A stretch of DNA of 64,000 nt from Zestomonas insulae (lineage in GTDB: Bacteria; Pseudomonadota; Gammaproteobacteria; Pseudomonadales; Pseudomonadaceae): assembly GCF_016901015.1 (NCBI RefSeq), contig NZ_JAFEUP010000005.1, forward strand, positions 1 through 64,000, in the 5' to 3' direction. Below the pieces are notes generated by a model. It was not told the DNA's origin and did not search any database. It saw only the letters and a list, made by a program, of their open reading frames with translations. The position numbers were made by a program, and so were the translations under genes. This document shows, one piece after another, positions 19,412-31,128 of the stretch (positions are counted from its first letter, which is position 1; each line of letters begins with the position of its first letter).

Positions 19412-20082
19412 CGCGCGGCGCGCGCCAGTTCGCCCCGCATGGCGTCGATCACCGCCTTGTAGTCCGGCTGATTGAAGATCGCCGAGCCGGCGACGAAGGT
19501 GTCGGCGCCGGCCGCGGCGATTTCGCCGATGTTCTGCACGTTGACCCCACCGTCGATCTCCAGTCGGATGTCGTAGCCCGAGGCGTCGATCAGCGCGCGC
19601 GCCTCGCGCAGCTTGTCGAGTGTGCCGGGGATGAACTTCTGCCCGCCGAAGCCTGGGTTGACGCTCATCAGCAGGATCATGTCGACCTTGTCCATCACAT
19701 ACTTCAGCGCATCCAGCGGGGTGGCCGGGTTGAACACCAGGCCGGCCTTGGCGCCGCCGGCCTTGATCAGCTGCAGCGAGCGATCGATGTGTTCGGAGGC
19801 TTCCGGGTGGAAGGTGATGTAGCTGGCACCGGCCTCGAGGAAGTCGCCGATGATGCGGTCGACCGGCTTGACCATCAGGTGCACGTCGATCGGCGCGGTG
19901 ATGCCGTACTTGCGCAACGCGGCGCAGACCATCGGGCCGATGGTCAGGTTGGGCACGTAGTGGTTGTCCATCACGTCGAAGTGGACGATGTCGGCGCCGG
20001 CGGCGAGAACCTTGTCGACTTCCTCACCGAGGCGGGCGAAGTCGGCGGAGAGAATCGACGGGGCGATGGCAAAGGGTTGCAT
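19408..20082 (-). CDS. rpe: Ribulose-phosphate 3-epimerase
   Basis: Interconverts ribulose-5-phosphate and xylulose-5-phosphate in the pentose phosphate pathway. The 224-residue TIM-barrel has the metal and catalytic segments [50 protein letters not shown] and EIDGGVN. Its stop overlaps gph, matching the rpe-gph-trpE order of other pseudomonads. A perfect 12-bp palindrome CGACCATGGTCG (20171-20182) lies about 90 bases upstream of the start. Confidence 0.96.
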   Translation of the reverse strand: MQPFAIAPSILSADFARLGEEVDKVLAAGADIVHFDVMDNHYVPNLTIGPMVCAALRKYGITAPIDVHLMVKPVDRIIGDFLEAGASYITFHPEASEHIDRSLQLIKAGGAKAGLVFNPATPLDALKYVMDKVDMILLMSVNPGFGGQKFIPGTLDKLREARALIDASGYDIRLEIDGGVNVQNIGEIAAAGADTFVAGSAIFNQPDYKAVIDAMRGELARAAR

Positions 20083-20214
20083 GGCGAAATGCCTCAGGCG
20101 GTACCAGGATGGCGCGAATTGTAGCCTGAGTCGGACGCCGAGGCGGCTGTCGTATGTCAGGCAAGTTCTTCGACCATGGTCGCAACCACGTCCACCCCGA
20201 CCTAGCGCGGCTCG

Positions 20215-21048
20215 TCAGTCGCCGGGCGCGGTGCGCAAGCGCTCGCTGCGCCCGCGCAGCCATTCCAGGGTCAGCAGCAGGAGTACCGAGAAGCCGATCA
20301 GCAGCGTCGCCGCCGCGGCGATGGTCGGGCTGAGGTTCTCGCGGATGCCGCTGAACATCTGCCGCGGCAAGGTGGCCTGCTCGGGGCCGGCGAGGAACAG
20401 GGTGACCACCACTTCATCGAACGAGGTGGCGAAGGCGAACAGCGCACCGCTGATCACCCCCGGCGCGATCAGCGGCAGGGTGACGCGGAAGAACGCGGTG
20501 GTCGGGTTGGCGCCGAGGCTGGCGGCGGCGCGCACCAGGTTGTAGTTGAAGCCCTGCAGGGTGGCGGACACGGTGATGATCACAAACGGCACGCCGAGCA
20601 CCGCGTGGGTGAGGATCAGCGCCAGGTAGCTGTTGCCGAAGCCGAGTGGGGCGAAGGCCAGGTAGCAGGCCACGCCGACGATCACCACCGGCACCACCAT
20701 CGGCGAAATCACCAGGCTCATGATCAGCGCCTTGCCGCGGAACTCGCCGCGGGTCAGGCCGATCGCCGCCAGGGTGCCGAACACCATGGCCAGGAAGGTC
20801 GCCGCCGGGGCGATGATCAGGCTGTTCTTCAGCGCGCGCATCCACTCGGCCGAGGCGAAGAAGTCCTGGTACCAGCGCAGCGAGTACTCGTGGATCGGGT
20901 AGACCAGGAAGGTCCCGGCATTGAACGACAGCGGCACGATGACCAGCACCGGCAGCACCAGGAACAGCAGCAGCAGGCCGCAGAAGATGCGGTGCACCCA
21001 GAACCACAGGCGTTCGATCGGCGATTGGTAGGGGCTGATCATCGCCAC
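20215..21048 (-). CDS. agtD: ABC transporter permease, PotC type
   Basis: Inner-membrane subunit of a polyamine/opine-type importer. The 277-residue protein has six predicted helices and the permease EAA loop AAASLGANPTTAFFRVTLPLI near residue 175 that docks to the ATPase. It starts four bases after the agtC stop. Position next to rpe and subunit order match agtABCD of P. aeruginosa (PA0603-PA0606), described for uptake of 4-aminobutyrate and 5-aminovalerate. The gene name is assigned by that synteny. Confidence 0.82.
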   Translation of the reverse strand: MAMISPYQSPIERLWFWVHRIFCGLLLLFLVLPVLVIVPLSFNAGTFLVYPIHEYSLRWYQDFFASAEWMRALKNSLIIAPAATFLAMVFGTLAAIGLTRGEFRGKALIMSLVISPMVVPVVIVGVACYLAFAPLGFGNSYLALILTHAVLGVPFVIITVSATLQGFNYNLVRAAASLGANPTTAFFRVTLPLIAPGVISGALFAFATSFDEVVVTLFLAGPEQATLPRQMFSGIRENLSPTIAAAATLLIGFSVLLLLTLEWLRGRSERLRTAPGD

Positions 21049-21052
21049 CTCC

Positions 21053-22300
21053 TCAGCTCAGGCGCAGCCGGCTGGCGCCGACCAGCCAGCCATAGACCAT
21101 GTACAGCACCAGGGTGGCGAGCAGCAGCAGGCCGCCGAGCGCGGTGGCCATGCCCCAGTTGATGCTGGTGTTGGTGTAGAAGGCGACGAAGTAGCTGACC
21201 ATCTGATCGTTCGGACTGCCCAGCAGCGCCGGGGTGATGTAGTAGCCGATCGACAGGATGAACACCAGCAGGCCGCCGGCGCCGACACCGGCCAGGGTCT
21301 GCGGGAAATACACCTTCCAGAAACTGGCGAACGGGTGGCAACCGAGCGAGATCGCCGCGCGCATGTAGGACGGCGAGATGCCCTTCATCACGCTGTAGAT
21401 CGGCAAAATCATGAACGGCAGCATGATGTGCACCATGGCGATGTACACCCCGGTGCGGTTGAACACCAGTTGCAGCGGCTCATCGATCAGCCCCAGCGCC
21501 TGCAACGCACCATTGATCAGCCCGCCGGATTGCAGCAGCACGATCCAGGCGGCGACGCGCACCAGGATCGAGGTCCAGAACGGCAGCAGCACGAGGATCA
21601 TCAGCAGGTTGCTCTGCCGCGCCGGCAGGCTGGCCAGCAGGTAGGCCAGCGGATAGGCGAGCAGCAGGCAGATCGCGGTGATTACCAGGCCCATCCAGAA
21701 GGTGCGGGCGAAGATGTCCAGGTAGATCGCCTGGTCCGGCGTCTGCGGCGCCAGCTCGCCCTGCTCGTCGATGCGGTGATCGAGCGCGGCGAGCAGGTAG
21801 TAGGAGGTAAAAGCACTGGCGTTGCGGCGGATCGCCTGCCAGTACGGCACCTTTCCCCAACGCGCATCCAGCGCCTGCAGCGCCTCTTTATAGGAAGCCG
21901 GCTCCTGCTTGAACGGCAGCGCGCGGCCGGTCTTGGCCAGCAGGCTGCGGTAGCCGGCCAGCTCCATGTTCAGGCGCTTGGACAGGTCGCCAAGGGTCTG
22001 CTGCTTGCGCGCCTCGCCGAGGTCGTCGGCCAGCGCCTTGAACAGCGTCTCGTCGGGCAGCGCCTTGCCGTCCCAGGCACCGATCAGCTGCACGGTGCGC
22101 GGCAGGCCGGCGACCACTTCCGGGTTGCTGACGCTCTTGTACAGCAGCGCGGCGATCGGCAGCAGGAACACCAGCAGCAGAAACAGCACCAGCGGCAGGA
22201 TCAGCGCCTGGGCCTTGAACCGATTGATCCGCTCGGCGCGCGCCAGCTTCTGCTTGAGCGTCGGACCGGGGACATCGCTGATGGTGACGGAGGTGGCCAT
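21053..22300 (-). CDS. agtC: ABC transporter permease, PotB type
   Basis: Second permease subunit, 415 residues. After the first membrane helix (about 35-57) there is an unusually long hydrophilic periplasmic insert of about 130 residues, then the five remaining helices. The EAA-like loop MRAAISLGCHPFASFWKVYFPQ is near residue 330. The long insert is common in PotB-like proteins of pseudomonads. It is preceded by a GC-rich 15-bp inverted repeat in the agtB-agtC gap, which may lower its expression relative to the binding protein. Confidence 0.82.
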   Translation of the reverse strand: MATSVTISDVPGPTLKQKLARAERINRFKAQALILPLVLFLLLVFLLPIAALLYKSVSNPEVVAGLPRTVQLIGAWDGKALPDETLFKALADDLGEARKQQTLGDLSKRLNMELAGYRSLLAKTGRALPFKQEPASYKEALQALDARWGKVPYWQAIRRNASAFTSYYLLAALDHRIDEQGELAPQTPDQAIYLDIFARTFWMGLVITAICLLLAYPLAYLLASLPARQSNLLMILVLLPFWTSILVRVAAWIVLLQSGGLINGALQALGLIDEPLQLVFNRTGVYIAMVHIMLPFMILPIYSVMKGISPSYMRAAISLGCHPFASFWKVYFPQTLAGVGAGGLLVFILSIGYYITPALLGSPNDQMVSYFVAFYTNTSINWGMATALGGLLLLATLVLYMVYGWLVGASRLRLS

Positions 22301-22342
22301 GGTGACTCCGGGACAATGGTCGGGCCTTCAGGGTGCGGCAGC

Positions 22343-22389
22343 GCGGGACGGGGCGGGACGCGCAACTGACGCGGCCCGCCCCGTCCCGC
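22343..22389 (-). repeat. 15-bp inverted repeat between agtB and agtC
   Basis: GCGGGACGGGGCGGG (22343-22357) pairs perfectly with 22375-22389 across a 17-base spacer. No T tract follows, so it is more likely an mRNA-stabilising or attenuating stem that raises binding-protein mRNA over permease mRNA than a full terminator. Confidence 0.6.
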
Positions 22390-22397
22390 TCAGGCGC

Positions 22398-23429
22398 CTA
22401 CTTCGCCGCCCAGGCGTTGAAGCGCTGCTCCAGCTGCTCGCCATAGTCGGCCCAGAAGCCGACGTTCATCGCCACCTGGTTCTCGATGTTCGCCGGGGTG
22501 GTCGGCATGTCCTTGAGCAGTGCCTTGTCGAGCAGCGGCACGGCCTGCTTGTTGGCCGGACCGTAGGCGATGTTTTCCGAGTAGATCTTCTGCTGCTCGG
22601 GACGCACGGAGAAGGCGATGAACTGCTTGGCCTCCTCGGCATTCTTGGCGCCCTTGGGGATCGCCCAGGCGTCGAAGTCGTAGATGCCGCCGTTCCATAC
22701 CACCTTGAGATTGCTCTCCTTCTGCACCGCGGCGATCCGCCCGTTGTACGCCGAGCTCATCACCACGTCGCCGGAGGCGAGGAACTGCGGCGGCTGTGCG
22801 CCGGCCTCCCACCACTGGATGCTCGGTTTTATCTCATCGAGCTTCTTGAACGCGCGGTCCTGGCCTTCCTTGGTGGCCAGCACGGTGTAGACGTCCTTGG
22901 GCTGCACGCCGTCGGCCATCAGGGCGAACTCCAGGGTGTACTTGGCACCCTTGCGCAGGCCGCGCTTGCCGGGGAATTTCTTCGTGTCCCAGAAATCCGC
23001 CCAGTTGGCCGGCGCCGCCTTGAGCTTGTCGGCGTTGTAGGCGAGCACCGTCGACCAGACGAAGAAACCGACCCCGCAGGGCGTCAGCGCACCATCGACG
23101 AAGTCGTCGGGATTGCCGAACTGCGCGGCGTCGAGCTCCTCGAACAGGCCTTCGTCACAGCCGCGCGCCAGCTCGGGCGACTCCACTTCCACCAGGTTCC
23201 ACGACACGCTTTTGGTGTCGACCATGGCTTTGACCTTGGCCATCTCGCCGTTGTACTCGCCAGCCACGATGTTGCCGTTACCGGCCTTTTCCCACGGATG
23301 GTAGAAAGCCTTGGCCTGCGCGTTCTTGTTGGCCCCGCCGAAGGAAATCACGGTCAGGTCGGCGGCCAGCAGCGGCAGGGCACAGACCATTCCCAGCGCA
23401 ACAGCAGTGAGTTTCAGCGAGTTGTGCAT
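22398..23429 (-). CDS. agtB: Periplasmic substrate-binding protein (PotD/SBP_bac_8 type)
   Basis: Captures the substrate in the periplasm for the AgtCD-A importer. The 343-residue product has a Sec signal peptide (residues 1-22, cleavage after LPLLA) and the family's ISFGGANKNAQAKAFYHPWE start to the mature protein. The fold is that of spermidine/putrescine-type class D binding proteins. The substrate (4-aminobutyrate, 5-aminovalerate or a related amine) is inferred only from synteny with the P. aeruginosa agt genes. It lies 42 bases downstream of the ATPase gene. Confidence 0.85.
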   Translation of the reverse strand: MHNSLKLTAVALGMVCALPLLAADLTVISFGGANKNAQAKAFYHPWEKAGNGNIVAGEYNGEMAKVKAMVDTKSVSWNLVEVESPELARGCDEGLFEELDAAQFGNPDDFVDGALTPCGVGFFVWSTVLAYNADKLKAAPANWADFWDTKKFPGKRGLRKGAKYTLEFALMADGVQPKDVYTVLATKEGQDRAFKKLDEIKPSIQWWEAGAQPPQFLASGDVVMSSAYNGRIAAVQKESNLKVVWNGGIYDFDAWAIPKGAKNAEEAKQFIAFSVRPEQQKIYSENIAYGPANKQAVPLLDKALLKDMPTTPANIENQVAMNVGFWADYGEQLEQRFNAWAAK

Positions 23430-23471
23430 TGCGGTTGTCTCCAGGTTGCGGGATGGGAAGCGCCGGGCGAG

Positions 23472-24596
23472 TCACTCGACCGGCGACGGATCGAGCGCGC
23501 GCACATGCTCGACCTGCCAACCGAGCGCCACGGTGTCGCCCACCGCCAGCGCGGGGTCGAGTTCGGCGATCGGCTGCTTGACGATGAAATCGGTGTTGCC
23601 GGCGACCTCGAGGCGAATGCGCACGTGGTCGCCGAGGTAGATGAATTCCTCGACGCGGCCGTTGAAGCGATTCGCGCAATCCGCGCTGCGGCCATTTAGG
23701 CAGACCCGTTCGGGACGAATCGAGAGCATCACCGGCGCGCCCGGCTCGCCAGTCTGAATGGCCAGCGCCTCGACCCGCGCGCCCTGCGCCAGCTCGACCA
23801 CGCAGCGCTCGCCGTCGCGGCTGAGCAGCTGCCCGGCGAGGCGGTTATTCTCGCCGATGAAGTTGGCGACGAAGCTGTTGTGCGGTGCCTCGTAGAGTTC
23901 GCGCGGCGGGGCGATCTGCTGGATCTCGCCCTGGTGGAACACCGCCACGCGGTCGGACATGGTCAGTGCCTCGCCCTGGTCGTGGGTGACGTACACCACG
24001 GTGACGCCGAAGCGCTGGTGGATGTGCTTGATCTCCATCTGCATGTGTTCGCGCAGCTGCTTGTCCAACGCACCGAGCGGCTCGTCCATCAGCACCAGCT
24101 GCGGCTCGAAGACCAGCGCGCGGGCCAGCGCGACGCGCTGCTGCTGGCCGCCGGAAAGCTGCGCCGGGTAGCGATGGCGGAACTTGTCGAGCTGGACCAT
24201 GGCCAGCGCGCGCTTGACCCGTTCGATCGACTCGCTCTTGGCGACCTTGCGCACGCTGAGCGGGAAGGCCAGGTTCTCGGCGACGGTCATGTGCGGGAAC
24301 AGGGCGTAGTTCTGGAACACCATGCCGATGTCGCGCTTGTGCGGCGGCACGTTGTTGATCGCCTTGCCGGCGAGGAGGATTTCCCCGGCGGTGGGCGTCT
24401 CGAAGCCGGCGAGCATCATCAGGCTGGTAGTCTTGCCCGAGCCTGACGGGCCGAGCAGGGTGAGGAACTCGCCCTTGCGAATGTCCAGATTGAGGTCTTT
24501 GACGATCAGGTTTTCGCCGTCGTAGCTCTTCTGCACGCCACGGAAGCTGACCAGCGTTTCGCCGTTCGCGCCTACACCGGTCTTCGCGTCGCTCAT
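23472..24596 (-). CDS. agtA: ABC transporter ATP-binding protein (PotA-like)
   Basis: Energises the importer. The 374-residue protein has Walker A GPSGSGKTT near residue 48, the Q-loop FQNYALFPHM, the signature LSGGQQQRVALARAL, Walker B LVLMDEPLGALD and the switch His in YVTHDQGEA. A C-terminal TOBE domain (about 285-370) follows. I take the ATG at 24596 (GAGGG site) rather than 24632. It is the first gene of the operon and is divergent from the DUF3530 gene. The agtSR regulators that I recall flanking this operon in P. aeruginosa are not here. Confidence 0.88.
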   Translation of the reverse strand: MSDAKTGVGANGETLVSFRGVQKSYDGENLIVKDLNLDIRKGEFLTLLGPSGSGKTTSLMMLAGFETPTAGEILLAGKAINNVPPHKRDIGMVFQNYALFPHMTVAENLAFPLSVRKVAKSESIERVKRALAMVQLDKFRHRYPAQLSGGQQQRVALARALVFEPQLVLMDEPLGALDKQLREHMQMEIKHIHQRFGVTVVYVTHDQGEALTMSDRVAVFHQGEIQQIAPPRELYEAPHNSFVANFIGENNRLAGQLLSRDGERCVVELAQGARVEALAIQTGEPGAPVMLSIRPERVCLNGRSADCANRFNGRVEEFIYLGDHVRIRLEVAGNTDFIVKQPIAELDPALAVGDTVALGWQVEHVRALDPSPVE

Positions 24597-24708
24597 GGCC
24601 ACACCCTCGAAATCTGGCAAACCGTGCATCAAAGCCTAGAGAATGGTGACGCTAGCGCAAATCGGCGGGTATGCGAGATCGCTATAAGCGCGTGCAGGCC
24701 CTGCCCGC

Positions 24709-24737
24709 CTGACAAAGCCCGGGCGACGCAGTAGGCT
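24709..24737 (+). promoter_or_regulatory. Candidate sigma-70 promoter for the DUF3530 gene
   Basis: CTGACA (24709-24714) and TAGGCT (24732-24737) are 17 bases apart and lie 32 bases before the start codon. Both hexamers are moderate matches. Confidence 0.45.
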
Positions 24738-24768
24738 GCCTGCACCCGCCCCGGCCCGGAATGTCACC

Positions 24769-25752
24769 ATGCTGTCAGCCAAACGCCTGTCCACCCTGTG
24801 CCTGTTCTGCCTGCTGCCCTTCGGCCTGCCGACTCAGGCCGAGGACGCCGCGCAGCCCGCCGAACCGAGCGCCGCGCCGGTCGAGCGGGTCGGTGGCGAG
24901 CAGAGCGTCGACACCGCCAGCGCGCTGCAGCAACGCCTGCCGGGCGAACAGCAACTGCAGCTGCAGGCCGGCGAGGAAAGCTTCCTCGCCCTGTGGCAAC
25001 CGGCCAACGTCGGCACGCCGAGCGGGGTGATCGTGCTGGTGCCCGGAGATGGTGAAAGCGCCGACTGGCCGCGCGCCATCGGCCCACTGCGGCGCAAGCT
25101 GCCGGACGCCGGCTGGCACACCCTGAGCCTGACCCTACCCGACCCGCAGGGCGCGGTACCGCCGGTGCACGACTCCCCCGCCGCCGCAACGGACGCGGCC
25201 AGCGCGGACGCGTCGGCGCCCGCCAGCGAAGCCGCAGAAACCGCACCGGCGAGCGAGGCCGCGGCGGATGCCACAGCGCCGGCCGGCTTCACCGCCGAGC
25301 AACGTGAAGCGCATGCCCAGCGCGTGCTGGCGCGCATCCGGGCCGGCATCGCAGCCGCCGAAGAGCGCCAACCGAAGACCATCGTGCTGCTCGGCCACGG
25401 CAGCGGTGCTTACTGGGCAGCGCGCTACCTCGCCGAGCAACCGTCGCCACGCATTCAGAATCTGCTGCTGGTCGCCGCCGAGGTGCCGGAGGGCTTCACG
25501 CCGACGCTGGACAGCCTGATCCCGCCGCTGAAACTGGCCACCGGCGACTTCTTCTATCAGGACAATCCCGGCGATCGCCGGGCCGCGCTGCAGCGCCTGC
25601 AGGCGGCCAAACGGCAGCAGTTGCCGGCCTACATCCAGGTCGCCATGAAGGCACTGCCGGGCAATGTCGCGGTCGAGCAGGAACAGCTCTACCGGCGCAT
25701 CAAGGGCTGGCTGTCATTGCACATCAAGGCGGCGCAGCGCCCGGCCGGCTGA
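24769..25752 (+). CDS. DUF3530 family exported alpha/beta-hydrolase-like protein
   Basis: A 327-residue protein with a signal peptide (about 1-24, ending PTQA) and an alpha/beta-hydrolase-like core. GHGSGAYWAARYL near residue 208 looks like a nucleophile elbow (GxSxG) with Ser in GHGSG. Residues about 133-175 are a low-complexity insert rich in Ala, Ser, Glu and Pro containing two copies of the motif APASEAA. Function is unknown. The gene is monocistronic, convergent with djlA with only seven bases between, and the two stops straddle a short palindrome. Confidence 0.78.
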   Translation: MLSAKRLSTLCLFCLLPFGLPTQAEDAAQPAEPSAAPVERVGGEQSVDTASALQQRLPGEQQLQLQAGEESFLALWQPANVGTPSGVIVLVPGDGESADWPRAIGPLRRKLPDAGWHTLSLTLPDPQGAVPPVHDSPAAATDAASADASAPASEAAETAPASEAAADATAPAGFTAEQREAHAQRVLARIRAGIAAAEERQPKTIVLLGHGSGAYWAARYLAEQPSPRIQNLLLVAAEVPEGFTPTLDSLIPPLKLATGDFFYQDNPGDRRAALQRLQAAKRQQLPAYIQVAMKALPGNVAVEQEQLYRRIKGWLSLHIKAAQRPAG

Positions 25753-25759
25753 GCCGGCC
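25743..25759. repeat. Palindrome across the stop codon of the DUF3530 gene
   Basis: GGCCGGC (25743-25749) and GCCGGCC (25753-25759) flank the TGA stop codon and lie immediately before the convergent djlA stop. No T tract is present, so termination efficiency is uncertain. Confidence 0.4.
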
Positions 25760-26536
25760 TCAACGGAAGCCGCGGCGCTCGCGAATCAACCGGTAGGCGT
25801 TGTGCAGTTCGCGGGTGCGTTCGGTGGCTTCGCGGACCCGCGCCGGGCTGGCGCCGCTGCCGCTCAGCTTGTCCGGGTGATGCTGGCTGAGCAGACGACG
25901 GTAGGCGCGCTTGATCGCCACCGGCTCGCTGTCGGTGTGCACGCCGAGCAGGCGCAACGCTTCCTGGTAGGCGCCGCCACGCGCCAGCGGCTGCCCGGCG
26001 GGCTGGTAGTCGCGGCCGAGGCTCATCACCGTCTCGGCGTTCCAGCCCAGCCATTGCCCCCACTGCAGCAACAACTCCTGCTCGCGCGCGCCGAGCCGGC
26101 CATCCGCCCAGGCCATCCGCCAGCAGGCGCGCAGCAAGGCTTCGCCGCGCTCGCGACGGCTGCGCAGCTCGCCGAGCGGGCGACGCAACTCGCCACCGGC
26201 ACTCTTGCCGCGGCTGAACGCCTCGATCGCTTCGCGCTGCGCCTGGGCATCCAGTTGCAGGCGCTGCATCTCGTTGCGCGCCAATTGGATATGCGCTTCC
26301 TGCACCGCGCCGTCGCTCTTGGCCAAACGGCCGAGCAGCAGGAACAGCAGCTCGCGCTCGTCCAGGCGCGGCGCACTGGTCACCGAACCGCGCAGGTGGG
26401 TGAGCAGCGCGCGCCAGTCATGCAGACGCAGGCGGCGGTCGAGCACCTGGCCGAGCAAGGCGCCGAGCAGCGCACCGGGAATGCTCGCCAGGGCGAAGCC
26501 CGCCCCCGCTCCGATCAGGGTCGCCGGCCAGATCAT
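25760..26536 (-). CDS. djlA: DjlA-like membrane-anchored DnaJ co-chaperone
   Basis: J-domain protein that would stimulate DnaK at the inner membrane. The 258-residue product has one N-terminal membrane segment (about 5-30), a TerB-like helical domain (about 55-165) and a C-terminal J domain with the essential HPD at 220-222. The order TM-TerB-J is diagnostic of DjlA. It starts one base after the murU stop, so amgK-murU-djlA are probably one transcript. Confidence 0.9.
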   Translation of the reverse strand: MIWPATLIGAGAGFALASIPGALLGALLGQVLDRRLRLHDWRALLTHLRGSVTSAPRLDERELLFLLLGRLAKSDGAVQEAHIQLARNEMQRLQLDAQAQREAIEAFSRGKSAGGELRRPLGELRSRRERGEALLRACWRMAWADGRLGAREQELLLQWGQWLGWNAETVMSLGRDYQPAGQPLARGGAYQEALRLLGVHTDSEPVAIKRAYRRLLSQHHPDKLSGSGASPARVREATERTRELHNAYRLIRERRGFR

Positions 26537-26537
26537 C

Positions 26538-28231
<1,694 letters not shown>

Positions 28232-28359
28232 TCTCAGGGGTCTCCGACGGCGCTAGCCGTTGTGCGGGTCATGCTTTATTATCCAGCATCTTTTTCAGCC
28301 CATCGAGTGGCGTGCGGCCCCTAGCGGCCGAAGGCGCGCAGGAAGCCCGGACTTATAAG

Positions 28360-31128
28360 ATGGCAGTAAACAGCCCCGCGTTTCGTAGAAAATTCCCCCT
28401 TTTGCTCAGCGGCGGCCTATTGGCCATCCACACCGTTGCCGCACCACAGGTCACCGCCGCCGAGCAGTTCGACTGCCAAGCCTCCCCCACGGGTGGCTGG
28501 GCCTGCGCGCCGAAGACGCCCGCCAGTGCACTGCCGCCACGGCCAGCGCACAGCGCCTCGGCAGTCAGCGCCGGTGCCGCCGCGGCCAGCGGCGAAGCCG
28601 GGGGCACCGCGGAAGCGGGCGCACCCGTCACGCCCTTGGTCATCGACAGTAAAGGCAAGGGCCTGAAATCGCGCAGTGCCGATTACAGCCACCTCGACTG
28701 GGTACCGCGCGACAAACTGACCGCCGCGCAACTGGCGGAAACCGGCCCGTATTGCGCCGGCGCCTACGTCGAGCCACCGCGCCCCGGCATGGATGACAAG
28801 ACACCGCTCAGCGAAGCGCCGATGTACATCTCCGCCAAGGCCTCGCGCTACGAGCAGGAAAAGCAGGTCGCCACCCTGGCCGGCAATGTGGTGCTGCGCC
28901 AAGGCAGCCTGCAGGTCGAAGCCGATGAGGCGAACCTGCGTCAGGCGGAAAACCACGGCGAGCTGGTCGGCAACGTCAAGCTGCGCGACAACGGCGCGCT
29001 GGTGGTCGGCGATCGCGCCGACCTGCAACTGGACAACGGCGAGGCGCAGGTCGACAACGCCGAGTACGTCCTGCACAAGTCGCACACCCGCGGCAACGCC
29101 CTGTATGCCAAGCGTGAAGAGACGGCGATCATCCGCCTGAAAGACGGCACCTACACCCGCTGCGAGCCGGGCAGCAATGCCTGGCACCTCAAGGGCAACA
29201 ACATCACGCTCAACCCGGCGACCGGCTTCGGTACCGCGACCAACGTGACGCTGCGGGTCAAGGATCTGCCGGTGTTCTACACGCCGTACATTTACTTCCC
29301 GATCGACGACCGTCGCCAGTCCGGCTTCCTGCCGCCGAGCATCGGCACCTCGAGCGATACCGGCTTCTCGCTGGAAACCCCGTACTACTTCAACCTGGCG
29401 CCTAACTACGACGCAACCCTGTACCCGACCTTCATGGCCAAGCGCGGCCTGTTGCTGGAAGGCGAAGGGCGTTACCTGACCAAGAGCAGCCAGGGCCAGT
29501 TCGGCGCGGCCTACCTGGATGACCAGGAAGACGAGCGCAAACTGCAGTCCGAGTACGAGGACCAGCGCTGGCTGTACAGCTGGCAGCACACCGGCGGCCT
29601 CGACTCGCGCCTGCTGACTGAAGTCGACTTCACCGACATCAGCGACCCTTATTACTTCCAGGATCTGAAAACCGACCTGGGTCTGGCGCCGACTAGTTAC
29701 GTCGACCAGCGCGGCACCCTGACCTGGCGCGGCGACAGCTACACCGCGCGCCTCAATGCGCACGCCTATGAAATGGCTACGGTCACCGACATCACCCCGT
29801 ACGACCGCCTGCCGCAACTTACCCTGGACGGCATGCTGCCGTTCCAACCGGCCGGACTGAACTTCACCTACTCCACCGAGTTCGTGCGCTTCGACCGTGA
29901 CCTGCGCGAAGGCAACTTCATTGACAAGGACGGCAACCCGACGCCCTGGTACGACAGCCAGATCTTCGGCCTGGCCCGCGCCACCGGTGATCGCGCCCAC
30001 GTTGAGCCGGGCGTGAGCTTGCCAGTGAACTGGACCTGGGGCTTCGTCAAACCGTCGCTCAAATACCTCTACACCGACTACAGCCTCGACCTGGATAGCC
30101 TCGGCAAGAGCCAGGTGGGTAGCTTCGACGACGCCCCGGATCGTGGTGTAGCCGTCGCCAGCGTCGACAGCGGCCTGTACTTCGACCGCAACACCCAGCT
30201 GTTTGGCAAGAGCTATCGGCAAACCCTGGAACCACGCCTGTTCTACCTCTATGTCCCTGAGGAAGACCAGGACGACATCCCAGTGTTCGACAGCAGCGAA
30301 AGCACCTTCAGCTACTCCTCGCTGTTCCGCGAGAACCGCTTCTCCGGTCGCGACCGCATCGGCGACGCCAACCAGCTGTCGCTGGGCGTGACCAACCGCT
30401 GGATCCAACCGGACGGCTTCGAGCGCCAGCGTTTCAGCATTGGCCAGGCGCTGTACTTCGCCGACCGCAAGGTACAGATGCCGGGTGTCGACTACCGCAC
30501 CCGTCAGGATGCGACTTCGGACGTTTCGCCGTACGCGCTGGAATACCTGTACCGCTTCAACCGCGACTGGAACTTCACCTCGGACTTCAACTGGGACCCG
30601 GATAGTCATCGCACCCGCTCGGGCAGCGCGATGTTCCACTACCAACCGGAAGACAATCCGAACAAGGTGGTCAACGCCGGCTTCCGTTATCGCAACGATA
30701 CCGTGCGCTACGACCCGTCCACCGGCACCTGGCTGACCGGCGGCGGCGACTACACCGATCCAGTCACCGGGCAGACCATCAAGGACTACTACAAGATCGA
30801 ACAGCACGACATCTCGACCATCTGGCCGATGGTGCCGCAGTGGAGTGCGATTGCGCGCTGGCAGTACGACTACAACCGCAACCGCACCCTGGAGGCCTTC
30901 GCCGGCTTCGAGTACGACAGTTGCTGCTGGAAGCTGCGCCTGATCAACCGCTACTGGCTGGACTACGACGAATACAGCCTGTCGCCCGACCTCAACGAGG
31001 AAGGCGACCGCGGTATCTTCCTGCAAATCGTGCTCAAAGGCCTTGGCGGTGTCGTCGGCAACAAGGTTGAAACCTTCCTCGATAAAGGCATCCAAGGTTA
31101 CCGTGAACGTGAAGACCAAGCTTTCTGA
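28360..31128 (+). CDS. lptD: LPS-assembly outer-membrane protein LptD
   Basis: Outer-membrane beta-barrel that, with LptE, inserts lipopolysaccharide into the outer leaflet. The 922-residue precursor has a signal peptide (about 1-33), a pseudomonad-specific Ala/Pro-rich segment, an OstA/LptA-like beta-jellyroll domain (about 160-290) and a long barrel domain to the C-terminus ending in Phe. Cys pairs are visible near residues 37-49 and at DSCCWK close to the end, consistent with inter-domain disulfides. The ATG at 28360 is preferred over 28312 because it begins the signal peptide. It overlaps surA by 20 bases. Confidence 0.95.
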   Translation: MAVNSPAFRRKFPLLLSGGLLAIHTVAAPQVTAAEQFDCQASPTGGWACAPKTPASALPPRPAHSASAVSAGAAAASGEAGGTAEAGAPVTPLVIDSKGKGLKSRSADYSHLDWVPRDKLTAAQLAETGPYCAGAYVEPPRPGMDDKTPLSEAPMYISAKASRYEQEKQVATLAGNVVLRQGSLQVEADEANLRQAENHGELVGNVKLRDNGALVVGDRADLQLDNGEAQVDNAEYVLHKSHTRGNALYAKREETAIIRLKDGTYTRCEPGSNAWHLKGNNITLNPATGFGTATNVTLRVKDLPVFYTPYIYFPIDDRRQSGFLPPSIGTSSDTGFSLETPYYFNLAPNYDATLYPTFMAKRGLLLEGEGRYLTKSSQGQFGAAYLDDQEDERKLQSEYEDQRWLYSWQHTGGLDSRLLTEVDFTDISDPYYFQDLKTDLGLAPTSYVDQRGTLTWRGDSYTARLNAHAYEMATVTDITPYDRLPQLTLDGMLPFQPAGLNFTYSTEFVRFDRDLREGNFIDKDGNPTPWYDSQIFGLARATGDRAHVEPGVSLPVNWTWGFVKPSLKYLYTDYSLDLDSLGKSQVGSFDDAPDRGVAVASVDSGLYFDRNTQLFGKSYRQTLEPRLFYLYVPEEDQDDIPVFDSSESTFSYSSLFRENRFSGRDRIGDANQLSLGVTNRWIQPDGFERQRFSIGQALYFADRKVQMPGVDYRTRQDATSDVSPYALEYLYRFNRDWNFTSDFNWDPDSHRTRSGSAMFHYQPEDNPNKVVNAGFRYRNDTVRYDPSTGTWLTGGGDYTDPVTGQTIKDYYKIEQHDISTIWPMVPQWSAIARWQYDYNRNRTLEAFAGFEYDSCCWKLRLINRYWLDYDEYSLSPDLNEEGDRGIFLQIVLKGLGGVVGNKVETFLDKGIQGYREREDQAF

